From Alphaproteobacteria bacterium (GTDB lineage: Bacteria > Pseudomonadota > Alphaproteobacteria > UBA828): a DNA stretch of 33,965 nt. Position 1 is the first letter of the stretch; the number at the start of each line of letters is the position of its first letter. The translations under genes and the position numbers were made by a program. This document shows positions 18,068-27,186 of the stretch, in pieces. The notes beneath the pieces are model-generated. The model saw only the letters and a list, made by a program, of their open reading frames with translations, made no database searches and was not told where the DNA came from. The stretch is taken from the NCBI GenBank assembly GCA_022820945.1, contig JAJEEP010000064.1:1-33965 (forward strand), given 5' to 3'.

Positions 18068-18696
18068 GCCGTCTTGCCCTTATAGCGGCAGAGGTCGCGT
18101 ACGACGCAGGCCGGGCAATCCGGCGTCCTTGCCTTGCAGACGTAACGGCCGTGCAGGATCAGCCAATGGTGCGCGTGCTGCTTGAAGCGCTCGGGCACGA
18201 TGCGATTGAGGCCGTCTTCCACCGCGCGCGGCGTCTTTCCCGGCGCGAGCCCGCTGCGATTCGCGAGCCGGAATATGTGGGTGTCGACCGCAATGGTGGG
18301 CTCACCGAAGACCGTGTTGAGCACCACGTTCGCGGTCTTGCGGCCAACGCCGGGGAGCGCCTCGAGCGCCGCTCGGTCGTTGGGCACGGCGCCGCCGTGC
18401 TGCTCCACTAACGCCTTGCTGAGGGCGATCACGTTCTTGGCCTTCATGTTGTAGAGGCCGATGGTCTTGATGTGCTTCTTGAGCTGCGCTTCGCCTAGCG
18501 TAACCATCTCCGCTGGCGTTTCGACCTCGGCGAAGAGCGCTTTGGTGGCCTTGTTGACGCCCTTGTCCGTCGCCTGTGCCGAGAGCACCACGGCGACCAG
18601 CAGCGTATAGGGGTTGCGGTAGTCGAGTTCGGTGGTCGGTGCCTCGATACGCGCCGCGAGCCGCTCGAAAAACTCGTCGATCTTTGCCTTTTTCAT
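18064..18696 (-). CDS. nth: Endonuclease III (DNA glycosylase / AP lyase)
   Basis: A 210-residue base-excision-repair enzyme removing oxidised pyrimidines. It shows the helix-hairpin-helix LPGVGRKTANVV with catalytic Lys120, and IAVDTHIFRLANR with catalytic Asp138; both positions equal those of the E. coli enzyme. The C-terminal iron-sulfur loop Cys-X6-Cys-X2-Cys-X5-Cys lies in the last 25 residues. The start at 18696 gives the conserved N-terminus, although no strong ribosome-binding site is seen. Transcribed divergently from lexA. It shares no visible SOS box of its own beyond the one in the shared 207-bp gap. Confidence 0.96.
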   Translation of the reverse strand: MKKAKIDEFFERLAARIEAPTTELDYRNPYTLLVAVVLSAQATDKGVNKATKALFAEVETPAEMVTLGEAQLKKHIKTIGLYNMKAKNVIALSKALVEQHGGAVPNDRAALEALPGVGRKTANVVLNTVFGEPTIAVDTHIFRLANRSGLAPGKTPRAVEDGLNRIVPERFKQHAHHWLILHGRYVCKARTPDCPACVVRDLCRYKGKTA

Positions 18697-18829
18697 GACC
18701 GATGGAGAGTATCCCTCAGCGCAGCCGGGGCAAGGGGGAGAGCCGATCGCGAAATTTTGCTGAACTCCCGGCATACCCCTTTTCTGCAACACGCATAATC
18801 CCGTACTCTGCAGCGCATGGATCACCCAC

Positions 18830-18858
18830 TTGACAGAGGGTGCGAACCAAACTAGAAC
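18830..18858 (+). promoter_or_regulatory. lexA promoter
   Basis: A perfect -35 hexamer TTGACA (18830-18835), a 17-bp spacer, and -10 TAGAAC (18853-18858, four of six matches) lie about 46 bases before the lexA start. The -10 and half of the spacer are covered by the SOS box, giving a simple repression arrangement. Confidence 0.7.
18844..18858. promoter_or_regulatory. LexA-binding site (alphaproteobacterial SOS box)
   Basis: The sequence GAAC-CAAACTA-GAAC is the exact reverse complement of GTTC-N7-GTTC, the direct-repeat LexA target of Alphaproteobacteria (established knowledge). It overlaps the lexA -10 element, so LexA here represses itself. Confidence 0.85.
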
Positions 18859-18903
18859 ATATGCAGACGATTCCCTTTTTGTTCGATTGCGCGGAGTTTG
18901 CCG

Positions 18904-19611
18904 ATGCTGACCAGAAAACAGAAGGAACTCCTGCTCTTCATCGACTCTTACATCAATGAGCGCGGTATGGCCCCCTCGTTCGAGGAGATGAAGGAGGCGG
19001 TCAACCTCAAGTCCAAGTCCGGCATTCACCGGCTCGTCAAGGCACTCGAGGAGCGCGAATTCCTTAGACGATTGCCGCATCGTGCGCGGGCGCTGGAAGT
19101 GTTGAGGCCGCCGCCATCGCGCGTTGCCGACCTGCCGGAACGGCAGCCGAGCCGGCGCTTCCGGCCGAGCGTCATCAAGGGCGATTTCCGTTCCGGGCGG
19201 GTCACCGAGCGACCGTCCGACGATCGGGCGAGCGTGGCACTGCCGCTCTACGGCCGCATCGCCGCCGGCACACCGATCGAGGCGTTGCGCGACGAGACCA
19301 ACCAAATCGATGTCCCTGGAGGGATGCTGGGGGCGGGCGAGCATTACGCGCTCGAAGTCGACGGCGATTCGATGATCGACGCCGGAATTCTCGACGGCGA
19401 TACCGCCGTGATCGAACGTTGCGAGACGGCCGAGAGCGGGGCCATCGTCGTGGCTCTGGTGGACGATAGCGAAGTCACGCTCAAGCGGCTGCGGCAGAAG
19501 GGCGAGTCCATCGCGCTGGAGCCCGCTAACACGCGCTACGAGACGCGCATCTTCGGCCCCGGCCGGGTGAAGGTACAGGGGCGGCTCAAGGGTATTCTGC
19601 GCAGCTACTGA
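18904..19611 (+). CDS. lexA: SOS-response repressor LexA
   Basis: A 235-residue repressor and self-cleaving protease. The N-terminal winged helix ([20 protein letters not shown], then [20 protein letters not shown]) binds DNA; a linker leads to the S24 peptidase domain. The cleavage site is Ala121-Gly122 in [12 protein letters not shown]. The catalytic dyad is Ser156 in [10 protein letters not shown] and Lys194 in EVTLKRL. The ATG at 18904 is preceded by GCGGAG; a TTG two codons upstream is less likely. RecA-stimulated self-cleavage relieves repression after DNA damage. Autoregulated through the box at 18844-18858. Confidence 0.97.
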   Translation: MLTRKQKELLLFIDSYINERGMAPSFEEMKEAVNLKSKSGIHRLVKALEEREFLRRLPHRARALEVLRPPPSRVADLPERQPSRRFRPSVIKGDFRSGRVTERPSDDRASVALPLYGRIAAGTPIEALRDETNQIDVPGGMLGAGEHYALEVDGDSMIDAGILDGDTAVIERCETAESGAIVVALVDDSEVTLKRLRQKGESIALEPANTRYETRIFGPGRVKVQGRLKGILRSY

Positions 19612-19615
19612 GCCG

Positions 19616-21748
19616 TTATCGGCCCGGCCTGCGCCGGGCGACCCAAGGCCGCTTGCCGTGGGCGCCTGCCACGCTTTCCACACGGGCGCCATCTGGCTCG
19701 AGCCAGATGGCGTGGCCGCCGTGCCGCCAGAGGTCGAAACGGTCCACCACCGTCTCGGGGCCTTGGCACAGGTCCCAGGCCGGCACGGCGCTGACGACCA
19801 GGTCGGCGCGTCGGCAGTCCTCCTCGAACGCGCGCGGGTCGCGCACGAACGCGATGATTCGCTCGCCGCGCTGCTGGATGCATCCGAGCGTGTCGCAGCG
19901 AAGTCCGGCCGCGGGTGCATCGTTGCCGCCGCGCGGCCAGGTCGGCGTCTCCGCCTGCCCGTCACGCCTGAGCCACATGTCGCTCACGAAGCGCCCCCGC
20001 TGGCGGGTGGAGATCCAGAGCTGGCCGTCTTCGCCACGGGTCGCCATCACCTTGGCGTCGCCGTCGACCAGAATGTCCGGCCGCCGCTCCAGGCCGGCGA
20101 GCACCATGCCGCCGCCGATCACCGCGATCCCGAGAAAACGCCAGCGGCTGCGCCAGAGGCATAGCCACAGGCCGCCGACCGAGATCGCAAGCAAAGCCGC
20201 TGCCGGCATCGCCGGAACCAGGGTGACCGCTCCCGGTTGGGCCGCGACCTGGCGCGCAATCCAGACCACCGCGTCGATCCCCCAGCCCATCGGAGCAAGC
20301 GCGATCCCTTCGAGCCCGAACGGCATCAGCATGAGCGCGACAAGCCCCCAGGGCATGATCCAGAAGCCGGTGATCGGTACCGCGCCGAGATTGGCGAGGA
20401 GCCCATAGTCTGCGATGCGGTTGAAGTGGTAGACCGCGAAAGGGCCGGTAGCGATGCCGGCGACGAGCGAGGTGAGCGCCACGCCGGTCGCATAGACAAA
20501 GGGGCGGAGCGCGAGTCCGCCGCGCGCCGCCATTCGCGCGAGGGGGCCGCGTGCCGCCTCGTAGGTCGCGATCAGGGCGGTCGCAGCGGCGAAGGACATT
20601 TGGAAGCTCGGCCCGAGCATGCTTTCGGGCGCGATTGCCAAGACCAGCAGCGCGGCCCAGGCGATCAGCCGCATGGAGAGGCTCGCCCGATCCAGCATGA
20701 TCGCGAGCAGCACGACGCCCACCATGACGAAGGCCCGCTGGGTCGGCACGCTCATGCCCGAGAGCAACAGATACGCCGCGGCACCCAGCAGCGCGCACGC
20801 AGCCGCCCACTTCTTGATCGGCGCTCTGAGGGCGAGCGGCTCGATCAGCGCCAGCAGGCCCCGCGTGGCGAAGAAGATGAAGCCGGCGATGAGACCGACA
20901 TGGAGCCCCGAAATCGCCAGCAGGTGGGCGAGGCCGGAATCCCGCATCGCCTTGATCGTGGTTTTCTCGATGGCGCTGCGGTCGCCGGTCAGAAGCGCCG
21001 ACGCAAATGGCCCTGCCGAGGGCGAGGTGTGCGCGAGGATTCGCGACGAGACCCAATGGCGGACCCGCGACAGCAGCGAGAGCAGGCCGCCGCTTTCCCC
21101 CGTAGGAGCGGCCATCGGTTCGGGTGCACCGTAGACGAAGCCGACCGCGCCAATGCGCTGGAACCATGCCTGCCGCGCAAAGTCCCACGCACCCGGCTCC
21201 GCCGGCGTCGGCGGCGGCCTGAGCGAAGCCAGCGCGGTGAGCCAGGACCCCGGCGCGGCCATGCCATCCGGGCCGGAACTGCGTACGCTGAGCCGCACTT
21301 TCGCGGGAGTCTCGTCTGGGGCCAAACCCTCGATCGTCACGCGATCCAGGAGATAGCGCTGCGGGCCTTCGCCGGCGCCGACCCAGACCACGCGCCCGAA
21401 CACGTCCACCGGGCCGATAGGGGCCGCGAGCACCGGGGCGGTGAGCCGGTCCGAGCGCCAGTCTGCCGCGGCGAGGCCGGCGGCAAGCAGCGCCAGTGCT
21501 GCGAGACCCAGGGCCGGTGCGGTATGCCGGCGCAACAGCAGCCCAGCGAGCGCGAAGAGCGCGGCAGCCGCCGGTGCGATCCAGCCGATGGGCTCCACCG
21601 GCAGCGTGAGGTAGAGGCCGCTGCCCGCACCGAAGAGGACCGGCACCCACAGGAACACCCGGCGACGCTCGGCGACCCAGGCCGCATCTAGATGGATGCG
21701 CAGCCCGGCCGCAAGCCTCAACACGCGGGCAGCGCCCCGCCGCCGCAC
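19616..21748 (-). CDS. comEC: ComEC/Rec2-family DNA uptake channel protein
   Basis: A 710-residue polytopic inner-membrane protein of the ComEC/Rec2 family, which carries single-stranded DNA across the membrane during transformation. Two hydrophobic helices open it, followed by the soluble DUF4131-type/OB region ([20 protein letters not shown]). The competence core contains [30 protein letters not shown] and [15 protein letters not shown]. The C-terminal domain lacks the HxHxDH metal motif of metallo-beta-lactamase-bearing ComEC, so no nuclease activity is evident. The start is a GTG at 21748 and is uncertain. Whether the organism is naturally competent cannot be judged. Confidence 0.93.
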   Translation of the reverse strand: MRRRGAARVLRLAAGLRIHLDAAWVAERRRVFLWVPVLFGAGSGLYLTLPVEPIGWIAPAAAALFALAGLLLRRHTAPALGLAALALLAAGLAAADWRSDRLTAPVLAAPIGPVDVFGRVVWVGAGEGPQRYLLDRVTIEGLAPDETPAKVRLSVRSSGPDGMAAPGSWLTALASLRPPPTPAEPGAWDFARQAWFQRIGAVGFVYGAPEPMAAPTGESGGLLSLLSRVRHWVSSRILAHTSPSAGPFASALLTGDRSAIEKTTIKAMRDSGLAHLLAISGLHVGLIAGFIFFATRGLLALIEPLALRAPIKKWAAACALLGAAAYLLLSGMSVPTQRAFVMVGVVLLAIMLDRASLSMRLIAWAALLVLAIAPESMLGPSFQMSFAAATALIATYEAARGPLARMAARGGLALRPFVYATGVALTSLVAGIATGPFAVYHFNRIADYGLLANLGAVPITGFWIMPWGLVALMLMPFGLEGIALAPMGWGIDAVVWIARQVAAQPGAVTLVPAMPAAALLAISVGGLWLCLWRSRWRFLGIAVIGGGMVLAGLERRPDILVDGDAKVMATRGEDGQLWISTRQRGRFVSDMWLRRDGQAETPTWPRGGNDAPAAGLRCDTLGCIQQRGERIIAFVRDPRAFEEDCRRADLVVSAVPAWDLCQGPETVVDRFDLWRHGGHAIWLEPDGARVESVAGAHGKRPWVARRRPGR

Positions 21749-21852
21749 GGCCGACGGCCATCCGGTCGCCTGTCGTCGGGCGATGTGCTAAACGCTCGAC
21801 CGTTCCGAGCCGTGGCCGAGGGCCGGGTCGTCTGCCGGGGGTGAGACCGCAC

Positions 21853-23277
21853 ATGAGCGTCGTCACGCGCTTCGCGCCATCGCCGACCGGCATGCTGCAC
21901 CTCGGCGGCGCGCGCACTGCCCTTTTCAACTGGCTTTACGCCCGTCACCACGGCGGCAAGTTCTTGCTCAGGTTGGAGGATACCGACCGCAAGCGCTCGA
22001 CCCCCGAAGCCATCGCCGCCATCGTCGACGGACTCGCCTGGCTCGGCCTGGATTGGGACGGCGAGATGGTGCGGCAATCGGAGCGCAAGCAGCGCCACGC
22101 CGACGTCGCACAAGACCTGCTCGCAGCCGGCGGCGCCTACCGCTGCTACTGCACGCCGAAGGAGCTGGAGGCCATGCGTGCCGACGCCCGGGCCCAGGGC
22201 CGGTCCGCGCTCTACGACGGACGCTGGCGGGACCGCGACCCGGCGGAGGCGCCGCCCGGCATCGATCCCGTAATCCGCTTTCGAGCGCCGCAGGAAGGGG
22301 AAACACTGATATCTGATTTGGTGCAACGTGATATCAAAATAGATAACACGGCTCTCGACGACATGGTACTGCTGCGCGCCGACGGCACGCCGACCTACAT
22401 GCTCTCGGTGGTCGTGGACGACCACGACATGGGCATCACCCATGCCATCCGGGGCGACGACCACCTCACCAACGCCTTTCGCCAGACCCAGCTGTTCCGC
22501 GCCCTCGGCTGGGAGCCGCCGGCCTACGCCCACATCCCGCTGATCCACGGGCCGGACGGCGCAAAGCTCTCCAAGCGGCACGGAGCGGTCGCCGTCGGCG
22601 CCTACGCCGAGCTCGGCATTCTGCCGGCGGCCATGCGCAATGCGCTGCTGCGGCTCGGCTGGAGCCACGGCGACGACGAGATCATCGACACCGATCAGGC
22701 GATTGCCTGGTTCGACCTGGACGCGGTGAACCGCGGCGCGGCGCGCTTCGACATGGAGAAGCTGCAGAGCCTCAACAGCCACTACATCCGCGAGAGCGCC
22801 GATGCGGACCTGCTGGCCGATGTCGAGCAACGGCTCGCCGCGCGCTATCCGGCCGCCGCCACGGACGAAGGGCGCCGGCGAATCATGGCCCTGCTGCCCG
22901 AGGCCAAGGCGCGGGCGAAGACGCTGGTCGAGCTCGCGGACAAGCTGGCGTTCCTGTTTCGCGATCCGCAATGCGAAATGACACCCAAGGCGCACCGGCT
23001 GCTCAAAGGCCTCAGCTTGGAGACACAGGCGCACCTGGGCGCACTCACCTACATGCTGGAAGAGTTGGCAGAGTGGGACGAGGCCGAGATCGAACGCTTC
23101 GTGCGCGCCTTTGCCGAGGGCGAGGGGGTCGGGCTGGGGAAGATCGCCCAGCCGATGCGAGCGGCCTTGACGGGCTCGCATGCGTCGCCCGGGATCTTTG
23201 CCGTCATGGCGGCGCTTGGGCGTGAGGAGACGATAGCCCGTCTCCTTCCCTTCGGCATCCTGGTCGCCGGACGGTAG
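21853..23277 (+). CDS. gltX: Glutamyl-tRNA synthetase
   Basis: A 474-residue class I aminoacyl-tRNA synthetase charging tRNA with glutamate. The HIGH-like motif is [16 protein letters not shown] near residue 16, the KMSKS-like motif is AKLSKRHG near residue 238, and the [10 protein letters not shown] start and [10 protein letters not shown] zinc-region segment are in place. The C-terminal anticodon-binding helical domain is complete. The ATG at 21853 was chosen over the GTG at 21841 because the family starts at the beta strand VTRFAPSP. An unusually AT-rich coding patch lies at 22298-22356. Divergent from comEC, with 104 bp between. Confidence 0.97.
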   Translation: MSVVTRFAPSPTGMLHLGGARTALFNWLYARHHGGKFLLRLEDTDRKRSTPEAIAAIVDGLAWLGLDWDGEMVRQSERKQRHADVAQDLLAAGGAYRCYCTPKELEAMRADARAQGRSALYDGRWRDRDPAEAPPGIDPVIRFRAPQEGETLISDLVQRDIKIDNTALDDMVLLRADGTPTYMLSVVVDDHDMGITHAIRGDDHLTNAFRQTQLFRALGWEPPAYAHIPLIHGPDGAKLSKRHGAVAVGAYAELGILPAAMRNALLRLGWSHGDDEIIDTDQAIAWFDLDAVNRGAARFDMEKLQSLNSHYIRESADADLLADVEQRLAARYPAAATDEGRRRIMALLPEAKARAKTLVELADKLAFLFRDPQCEMTPKAHRLLKGLSLETQAHLGALTYMLEELAEWDEAEIERFVRAFAEGEGVGLGKIAQPMRAALTGSHASPGIFAVMAALGREETIARLLPFGILVAGR

Positions 23278-23339
23278 CCGGAGACGGAGGAGAGCGTGGC
23301 GGCGACCACGGACGCCGGCGGCCGAGGGAGGAGCGAACG

Positions 23340-24593
23340 ATGACGGACGACCGGGTCGACCTAGCGATTACCGGCGCGCATTTCTGGCGGGAGGAGACGC
23401 CGCGAGACCTTTTCGTCAGGGACGGCCGCTTCGTGCCCTCGCCCTCGGGCGGGACGGCCGCGGCGGCAAACACCATCGACGCCGGTGGGCGCCTCTGCGT
23501 GGCGGGCTTCCTGGAGCCGCACATCCATCTCGACAAGGCGCAGATCAACGACGACGTCAGGCCCAACCGCTCCGGCACCCTCGACGAGGCTATCGAGATC
23601 ATCTGGGCCCGCAAGCGCGCCTACACGGTCGAAGAGATCACCGCGCGCGCAATACGGACCATCCGCACGGCCGTCGCCCATGGGGTCACGCGCTTCCGCA
23701 GCCATGTCGATGTGGACAGCATCGGCGGTCTCCGCCCGCTGGAAGGCGTGGTCGAAGCGCGCGAGCGCACCCGCGACATTGCCGACATTCAGATCGTCGC
23801 CTTCCCGCAGGAAGGCATCTTCAAGGACAAGGGCACCGACGACCTGATGTGGCAGGCGATGGAGGCCGGCGCCGACCTGGTGGGCGGCATGCCCTTCAAC
23901 GAGAACTCACCCGCCGACAGCGCGCGGCACATCGCTTTGGCCTTCGAAATCGCGAAGCACCACGACGCCGACATCGACATGCACGTGGACGAGACCGACG
24001 ATCCCGACGCCAAGACTCTGGAGATTCTGGCCGAGCAGACCATGGAACACGGTTGGCACGGGCGCGTCACCGCCGGCCACACCTGCGCGCTGGCGGGCTA
24101 CGAGGAGGACTACGCCAACCGCGTGATCGGGCTGGTGCGCGACGCCGGCATCCACATGATCGTGAACCCGGCGACCAACCTCATTCTCCAGGGGCGGGGC
24201 GATGCGTAGCCCAAGCGGCGCGGCATCACCCGCGTAAAGGAGTTGCTGGAGGCCGGCGTCAACGTCTCCTGCGGGCAGGACTGCATCCGCGATCCCTTCT
24301 ACCCGTTCGGGCGCGGGGACCCGCTGGAGGTGACGTTCCTCACGAGCCACGCCGCGCACATGAGCCGCCCGCACGAGATCGAGACGGTCTTCGACATGCA
24401 GACCGGTGCCGCCGCCCGCACCATGCGGCTGGAAGACTACGGGGCGGAGCCGGGCTGCGTCGCCGACCTGGTGATCATTGACGCGGCCGATCCTCTCGAG
24501 GCGCTGACCAGGGGGGCGGACCGCACCCACGTCATCAAGCGCGGCCAGGTGGTCGCCGAGACCGTGACCCAGCGGCGCACGGCCTGGTCCTGA
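23340..24593 (+). pseudogene. Amidohydrolase (cytosine-deaminase-like), interrupted by one in-frame TAG
   Basis: The frame reads a full 417-codon amidohydrolase-superfamily protein, broken only by TAG at 24207-24209 (codon 290). Before it lie GFLEPHIHLDKAQ (metal His pair), FRSHVDVDS, DMHVDETDD and VTAGHTCALA. After it, in the same frame, PKRRGITRVKELLEAGVNVS and GQDCIRDPFYPFG follow, with the late metal Asp. Relatives carry Tyr before PKRRG, so a Tyr codon probably became TAG through one base change. A strong ribosome-binding site (GGGAGGAG) precedes the ATG. The likely role is deamination or hydrolysis of a cyclic N-heterocycle, in line with the AtzD-family neighbour. The shortened 289-residue product lacks the last metal-binding part. 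A sequencing error is possible. Confidence 0.78.
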
Positions 24594-24613
24594 GAGCGGC
24601 AGGGGAGGGAGCC

Positions 24614-25708
24614 ATGGCCATCGACGTTGCGAAGATCGAGATCAAGTCGGTCTCGGACGCCTCGGGCCTGGAGGAGCTGATCGCGTCAGGCCGCATGGCG
24701 GCGGATGAGGTCGTGGCCGTGATCGGCAAGACGGAGGGCAACGGCGGGGTCAACGACTTCACCCGCATCCTGTCGGATACCGCTTTCCGCGGCGTCCTGC
24801 TCAAGCACGGCACGCGTAGCGAGGCGGAAGTCGGCGAGATCCCCATGGTCTGGTCCGGCGGCTGCGACGGGGTGCTTACTCCCCACGCGACCGTCTTCGC
24901 CAGCAACGACGAGACCGGGCCGGCGGACTCGCTGCGCCTCGCCATGGGGACCGCCATGAGCGCGCCGATCCTGCCCGAGGACATCGGCCGGCCCGCGATG
25001 GCGGAGAAGATCGCGGACGGCGTGCGCGCGGCGATGGCGGATGCGGGGATCGGCGACCCGGCGGATGTCCACTACGTCCAGACCAAGACGCCGCTGCTCA
25101 CCATCGATACGGTGCGGGAGGCGCACGGGCGCGGCGAGACCGTGGCCTGCGAGGTCCATGAATCGATGGGGGTCTCCAACGGCACCACCGGGCTCGGCAT
25201 CGCCATCGCGCTCGGCGAGGTGAGCATGCCTAGGGCAGACGAAATCTGCCGCAATCTCGATCTCTACTCTTCGGTCGCCTCGTGCTCGTCCGGCGTGGAG
25301 CTCGAACGCGGGCAGATCGTCCTCTTCGGCAACGCACCGGGGGCTGGCGGGCGCTTCCGTATCGGCCACGGCGTGATGCAGGACGCGCTCGACATCGACG
25401 GCATCTACGACGGCATCCGCAATGCAGGCCTCGACCTGCCGGAGCGCCCGCACGCCGCCGATCTCGGCGACAAGCTGGTGAACTGCTTCATCAAGTGCGA
25501 AGCCGACCGTACCGCGCGGCTGCGCGGCCGCCGGCAGATCATGCTGGACGATTCCGACGTTCACCATCACCGCCATTCCAAGGGTGCGGTGGGCGGCGTC
25601 GCCGCAGCCGCGATCGGCGATCCCGCCGTGTTCGTTTCGGTCGATGCGATGCACCAGGGGCCGCAGGGCGGCGGCCCGGTGGTGGCGATCGTGGACCTAG
25701 GAGCCTAG
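24614..25708 (+). CDS. Ring-opening amidohydrolase (cyanuric acid amidohydrolase / barbiturase family)
   Basis: A 364-residue member of the AtzD/TrzD/barbiturase family, which opens cyclic ureides with three pseudo-repeated domains each supplying a Ser-Lys pair. Visible marks are [76 protein letters not shown] and [18 protein letters not shown]. The substrate could be cyanuric acid (s-triazine breakdown) or barbiturate (pyrimidine breakdown); the sequence alone does not decide. A strong ribosome-binding site (GGGGAGGGAG) precedes the ATG, 20 bases after the broken amidohydrolase, so the two form one transcription unit. No biuret or allophanate hydrolase is nearby. Confidence 0.9.
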   Translation: MAIDVAKIEIKSVSDASGLEELIASGRMAADEVVAVIGKTEGNGGVNDFTRILSDTAFRGVLLKHGTRSEAEVGEIPMVWSGGCDGVLTPHATVFASNDETGPADSLRLAMGTAMSAPILPEDIGRPAMAEKIADGVRAAMADAGIGDPADVHYVQTKTPLLTIDTVREAHGRGETVACEVHESMGVSNGTTGLGIAIALGEVSMPRADEICRNLDLYSSVASCSSGVELERGQIVLFGNAPGAGGRFRIGHGVMQDALDIDGIYDGIRNAGLDLPERPHAADLGDKLVNCFIKCEADRTARLRGRRQIMLDDSDVHHHRHSKGAVGGVAAAAIGDPAVFVSVDAMHQGPQGGGPVVAIVDLGA

Positions 25709-25714
25709 ACTCGT

Positions 25715-26446
25715 CTAATCCGCGTCGGCCTCAACCGGCGGTGCCCAGTGGCGCAGGGCGGCCGATTCGATGGTGCCGTCGGGCATCACGGTGCCGTCGA
25801 GATTGGCTTGGCCGAAGAAGGCGTCGGCCACCTCGGCGCCCCGGAAGTCCGCGCGGATCAGGTCGGCCTCGCGAAAGTTCGCTTCGCGCAGATTGGCGCC
25901 GGCCAGGTCCGCCGTCGCGAGCCGCGCGCGCTTGAAGCTCGCGCCCGAAAAATTCGCTTCGCGCAGGTTGGCGCCGATCAGCACCGCCTCCTCCAGCTTG
26001 GCGAGGCGCCCGTCGGCGCGGCCGAGATTGGCGTCCTCCAGGTCGGCGAGGCGGAGGTCGGCGCAGTAGAGCTCGGCGCCGCTGAAATCAGCGCCCTGGC
26101 ACTTGGCGCCCGCGAGCTCGGCTTGCGCCAGATTGCACTCGGAGAGCACGGCGCCGCCGAGATCAGCGACCTTGAGGTCGGCGCTCCAGAGGTCGGCGCC
26201 CGCGAGCCGCGCGCCGCGCAGCACGGAACCTTTGAACGTTGCGAGCCGGAGGTTCGCCCCGGTGAGGTCGGCGCCGGAGAGATCGGCACCCCACAGGTCG
26301 ACCTCGCGCAGGATGCTGCCGGCGAAACTCGCCCCGCGCAGGTCGGCCTGGCGGAAGTGGAAACCCTGCAGGTCGAAGCGCGAAAGGTCGGCGCCGGCGA
26401 GCTTGCCGGCACGAATCTGGTCCCCGTTCGGCCGCCAGCCCGTCAT
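25715..26446 (-). CDS. Pentapeptide-repeat protein
   Basis: A 243-residue protein made almost wholly of A(D/N)LXX-type pentapeptides from about residue 15 to 225 (for example LAGADL, LRGASF, LSGADLTGANL, LREANF), predicting a right-handed quadrilateral beta-helix. No signal peptide or membrane helix is seen, so it is probably cytosolic. Some pentapeptide proteins (Qnr, MfpA) mimic DNA and bind gyrase, but nothing here proves that. The ATG at 26446 overlaps the stop of the upstream SAM-hydrolase gene by four bases, so it is the last gene of a coupled three-gene operon. It ends six bases from the convergent ring-opening hydrolase. Confidence 0.9.
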   Translation of the reverse strand: MTGWRPNGDQIRAGKLAGADLSRFDLQGFHFRQADLRGASFAGSILREVDLWGADLSGADLTGANLRLATFKGSVLRGARLAGADLWSADLKVADLGGAVLSECNLAQAELAGAKCQGADFSGAELYCADLRLADLEDANLGRADGRLAKLEEAVLIGANLREANFSGASFKRARLATADLAGANLREANFREADLIRADFRGAEVADAFFGQANLDGTVMPDGTIESAALRHWAPPVEADAD

Positions 26447-27186
26447 TCCACCCCACCCGCCGTTTCGATACGGACCGGTGTTCCCACGCGGAGCCCGAGC
26501 AGACGGTCCGCCCGGCCCCGGTTGACCGCGATCTCGGCGAGGCCGTTCGCGTTCTCGTACCAGAAGGCCGCACCCGGCTCCGCGTCGGAGAACGTGCGCA
26601 GCCGCGCGAACCGCCGGGGACCGGCGGCGAGCATCGCGTCCTCCGGCAGGCGGTCCGCGCGCAGCCCCGTCATCGCGTTGCCGTAGGGGTCGATGTAGAC
26701 GATCGCCGTGCGGTCGGCAGGCCAGTCGGTGCCTACCGTCGCGGCAGCGTCGAGCGGCGTACCAGGCACCGCCTCGCCGCGGGCCAAGCACGCCCCTACT
26801 GGCGCGAAGAGGTCGCGGCCGTGGAAGGAGGCGGAGAGGGCTGGCGGCTGCCAGGTGATCGTAAACCAGCGCGCATCGCCAGCGTGACGGGCAACGATGG
26901 CAAGCAGGCCGTTATCGGGACCCACGTACCAGCTCTCGTCCGCGCTGAGCGCGACCGGCGCACGGTCGCTGCCGACGCCTGGATCGACCACGCAGACGAA
27001 GACCGCGCCCGGTGGAAACGCCGGCGCGAAGGCCGCGAGCAGATAGGCCGCAGGCTCCGGGTCGCAGGCCGGCAGGTCGTCCGCGAGGTCGATCACGGGG
27101 ATGCCCGGGGCCTCGCGGGCGAGCGTGGCCTTCATCTGTCCCGTATAGGGCCCGCCCGGCCCGAAATCGGTGAACAGGACAATCAT
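26443..27186 (-). CDS. SAM hydroxide adenosyltransferase (DUF62 / chlorinase-fluorinase family)
   Basis: A 247-residue protein of the family that includes the fluorinase FlA and chlorinase SalL. Most bacterial members hydrolyse S-adenosylmethionine to adenosine and methionine. Seen in order: LFTDFGPGGPYTGQMKATL, VFVCVVDPGVGS (conserved Asp), YVGPDNGLLA, SASFHGRDLFAPVGACLA, and YIDPYGNAMTGL. The C-terminal domain carries FWYENANGLAEIAVNRG. Hydrolysis by water is the likely reaction because most of the family does this. The start at 27186 overlaps the SDR stop (four bases) and the end overlaps the pentapeptide start. Confidence 0.88.
   Translation of the reverse strand: MIVLFTDFGPGGPYTGQMKATLAREAPGIPVIDLADDLPACDPEPAAYLLAAFAPAFPPGAVFVCVVDPGVGSDRAPVALSADESWYVGPDNGLLAIVARHAGDARWFTITWQPPALSASFHGRDLFAPVGACLARGEAVPGTPLDAAATVGTDWPADRTAIVYIDPYGNAMTGLRADRLPEDAMLAAGPRRFARLRTFSDAEPGAAFWYENANGLAEIAVNRGRADRLLGLRVGTPVRIETAGGVE

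Noticed and set aside
19962..21929. A 655-codon second minus-strand frame over comEC
   Set aside because: Frame-shifted copy of the comEC coding sequence; the ComEC frame carries all motifs.
24207..24209. Pyrrolysine or selenocysteine-type recoding at the amidohydrolase stop
   Set aside because: The position is Tyr in relatives, the codon is TAG not TGA, no insertion machinery or stem-loop is seen, and TAG is a common normal stop here.
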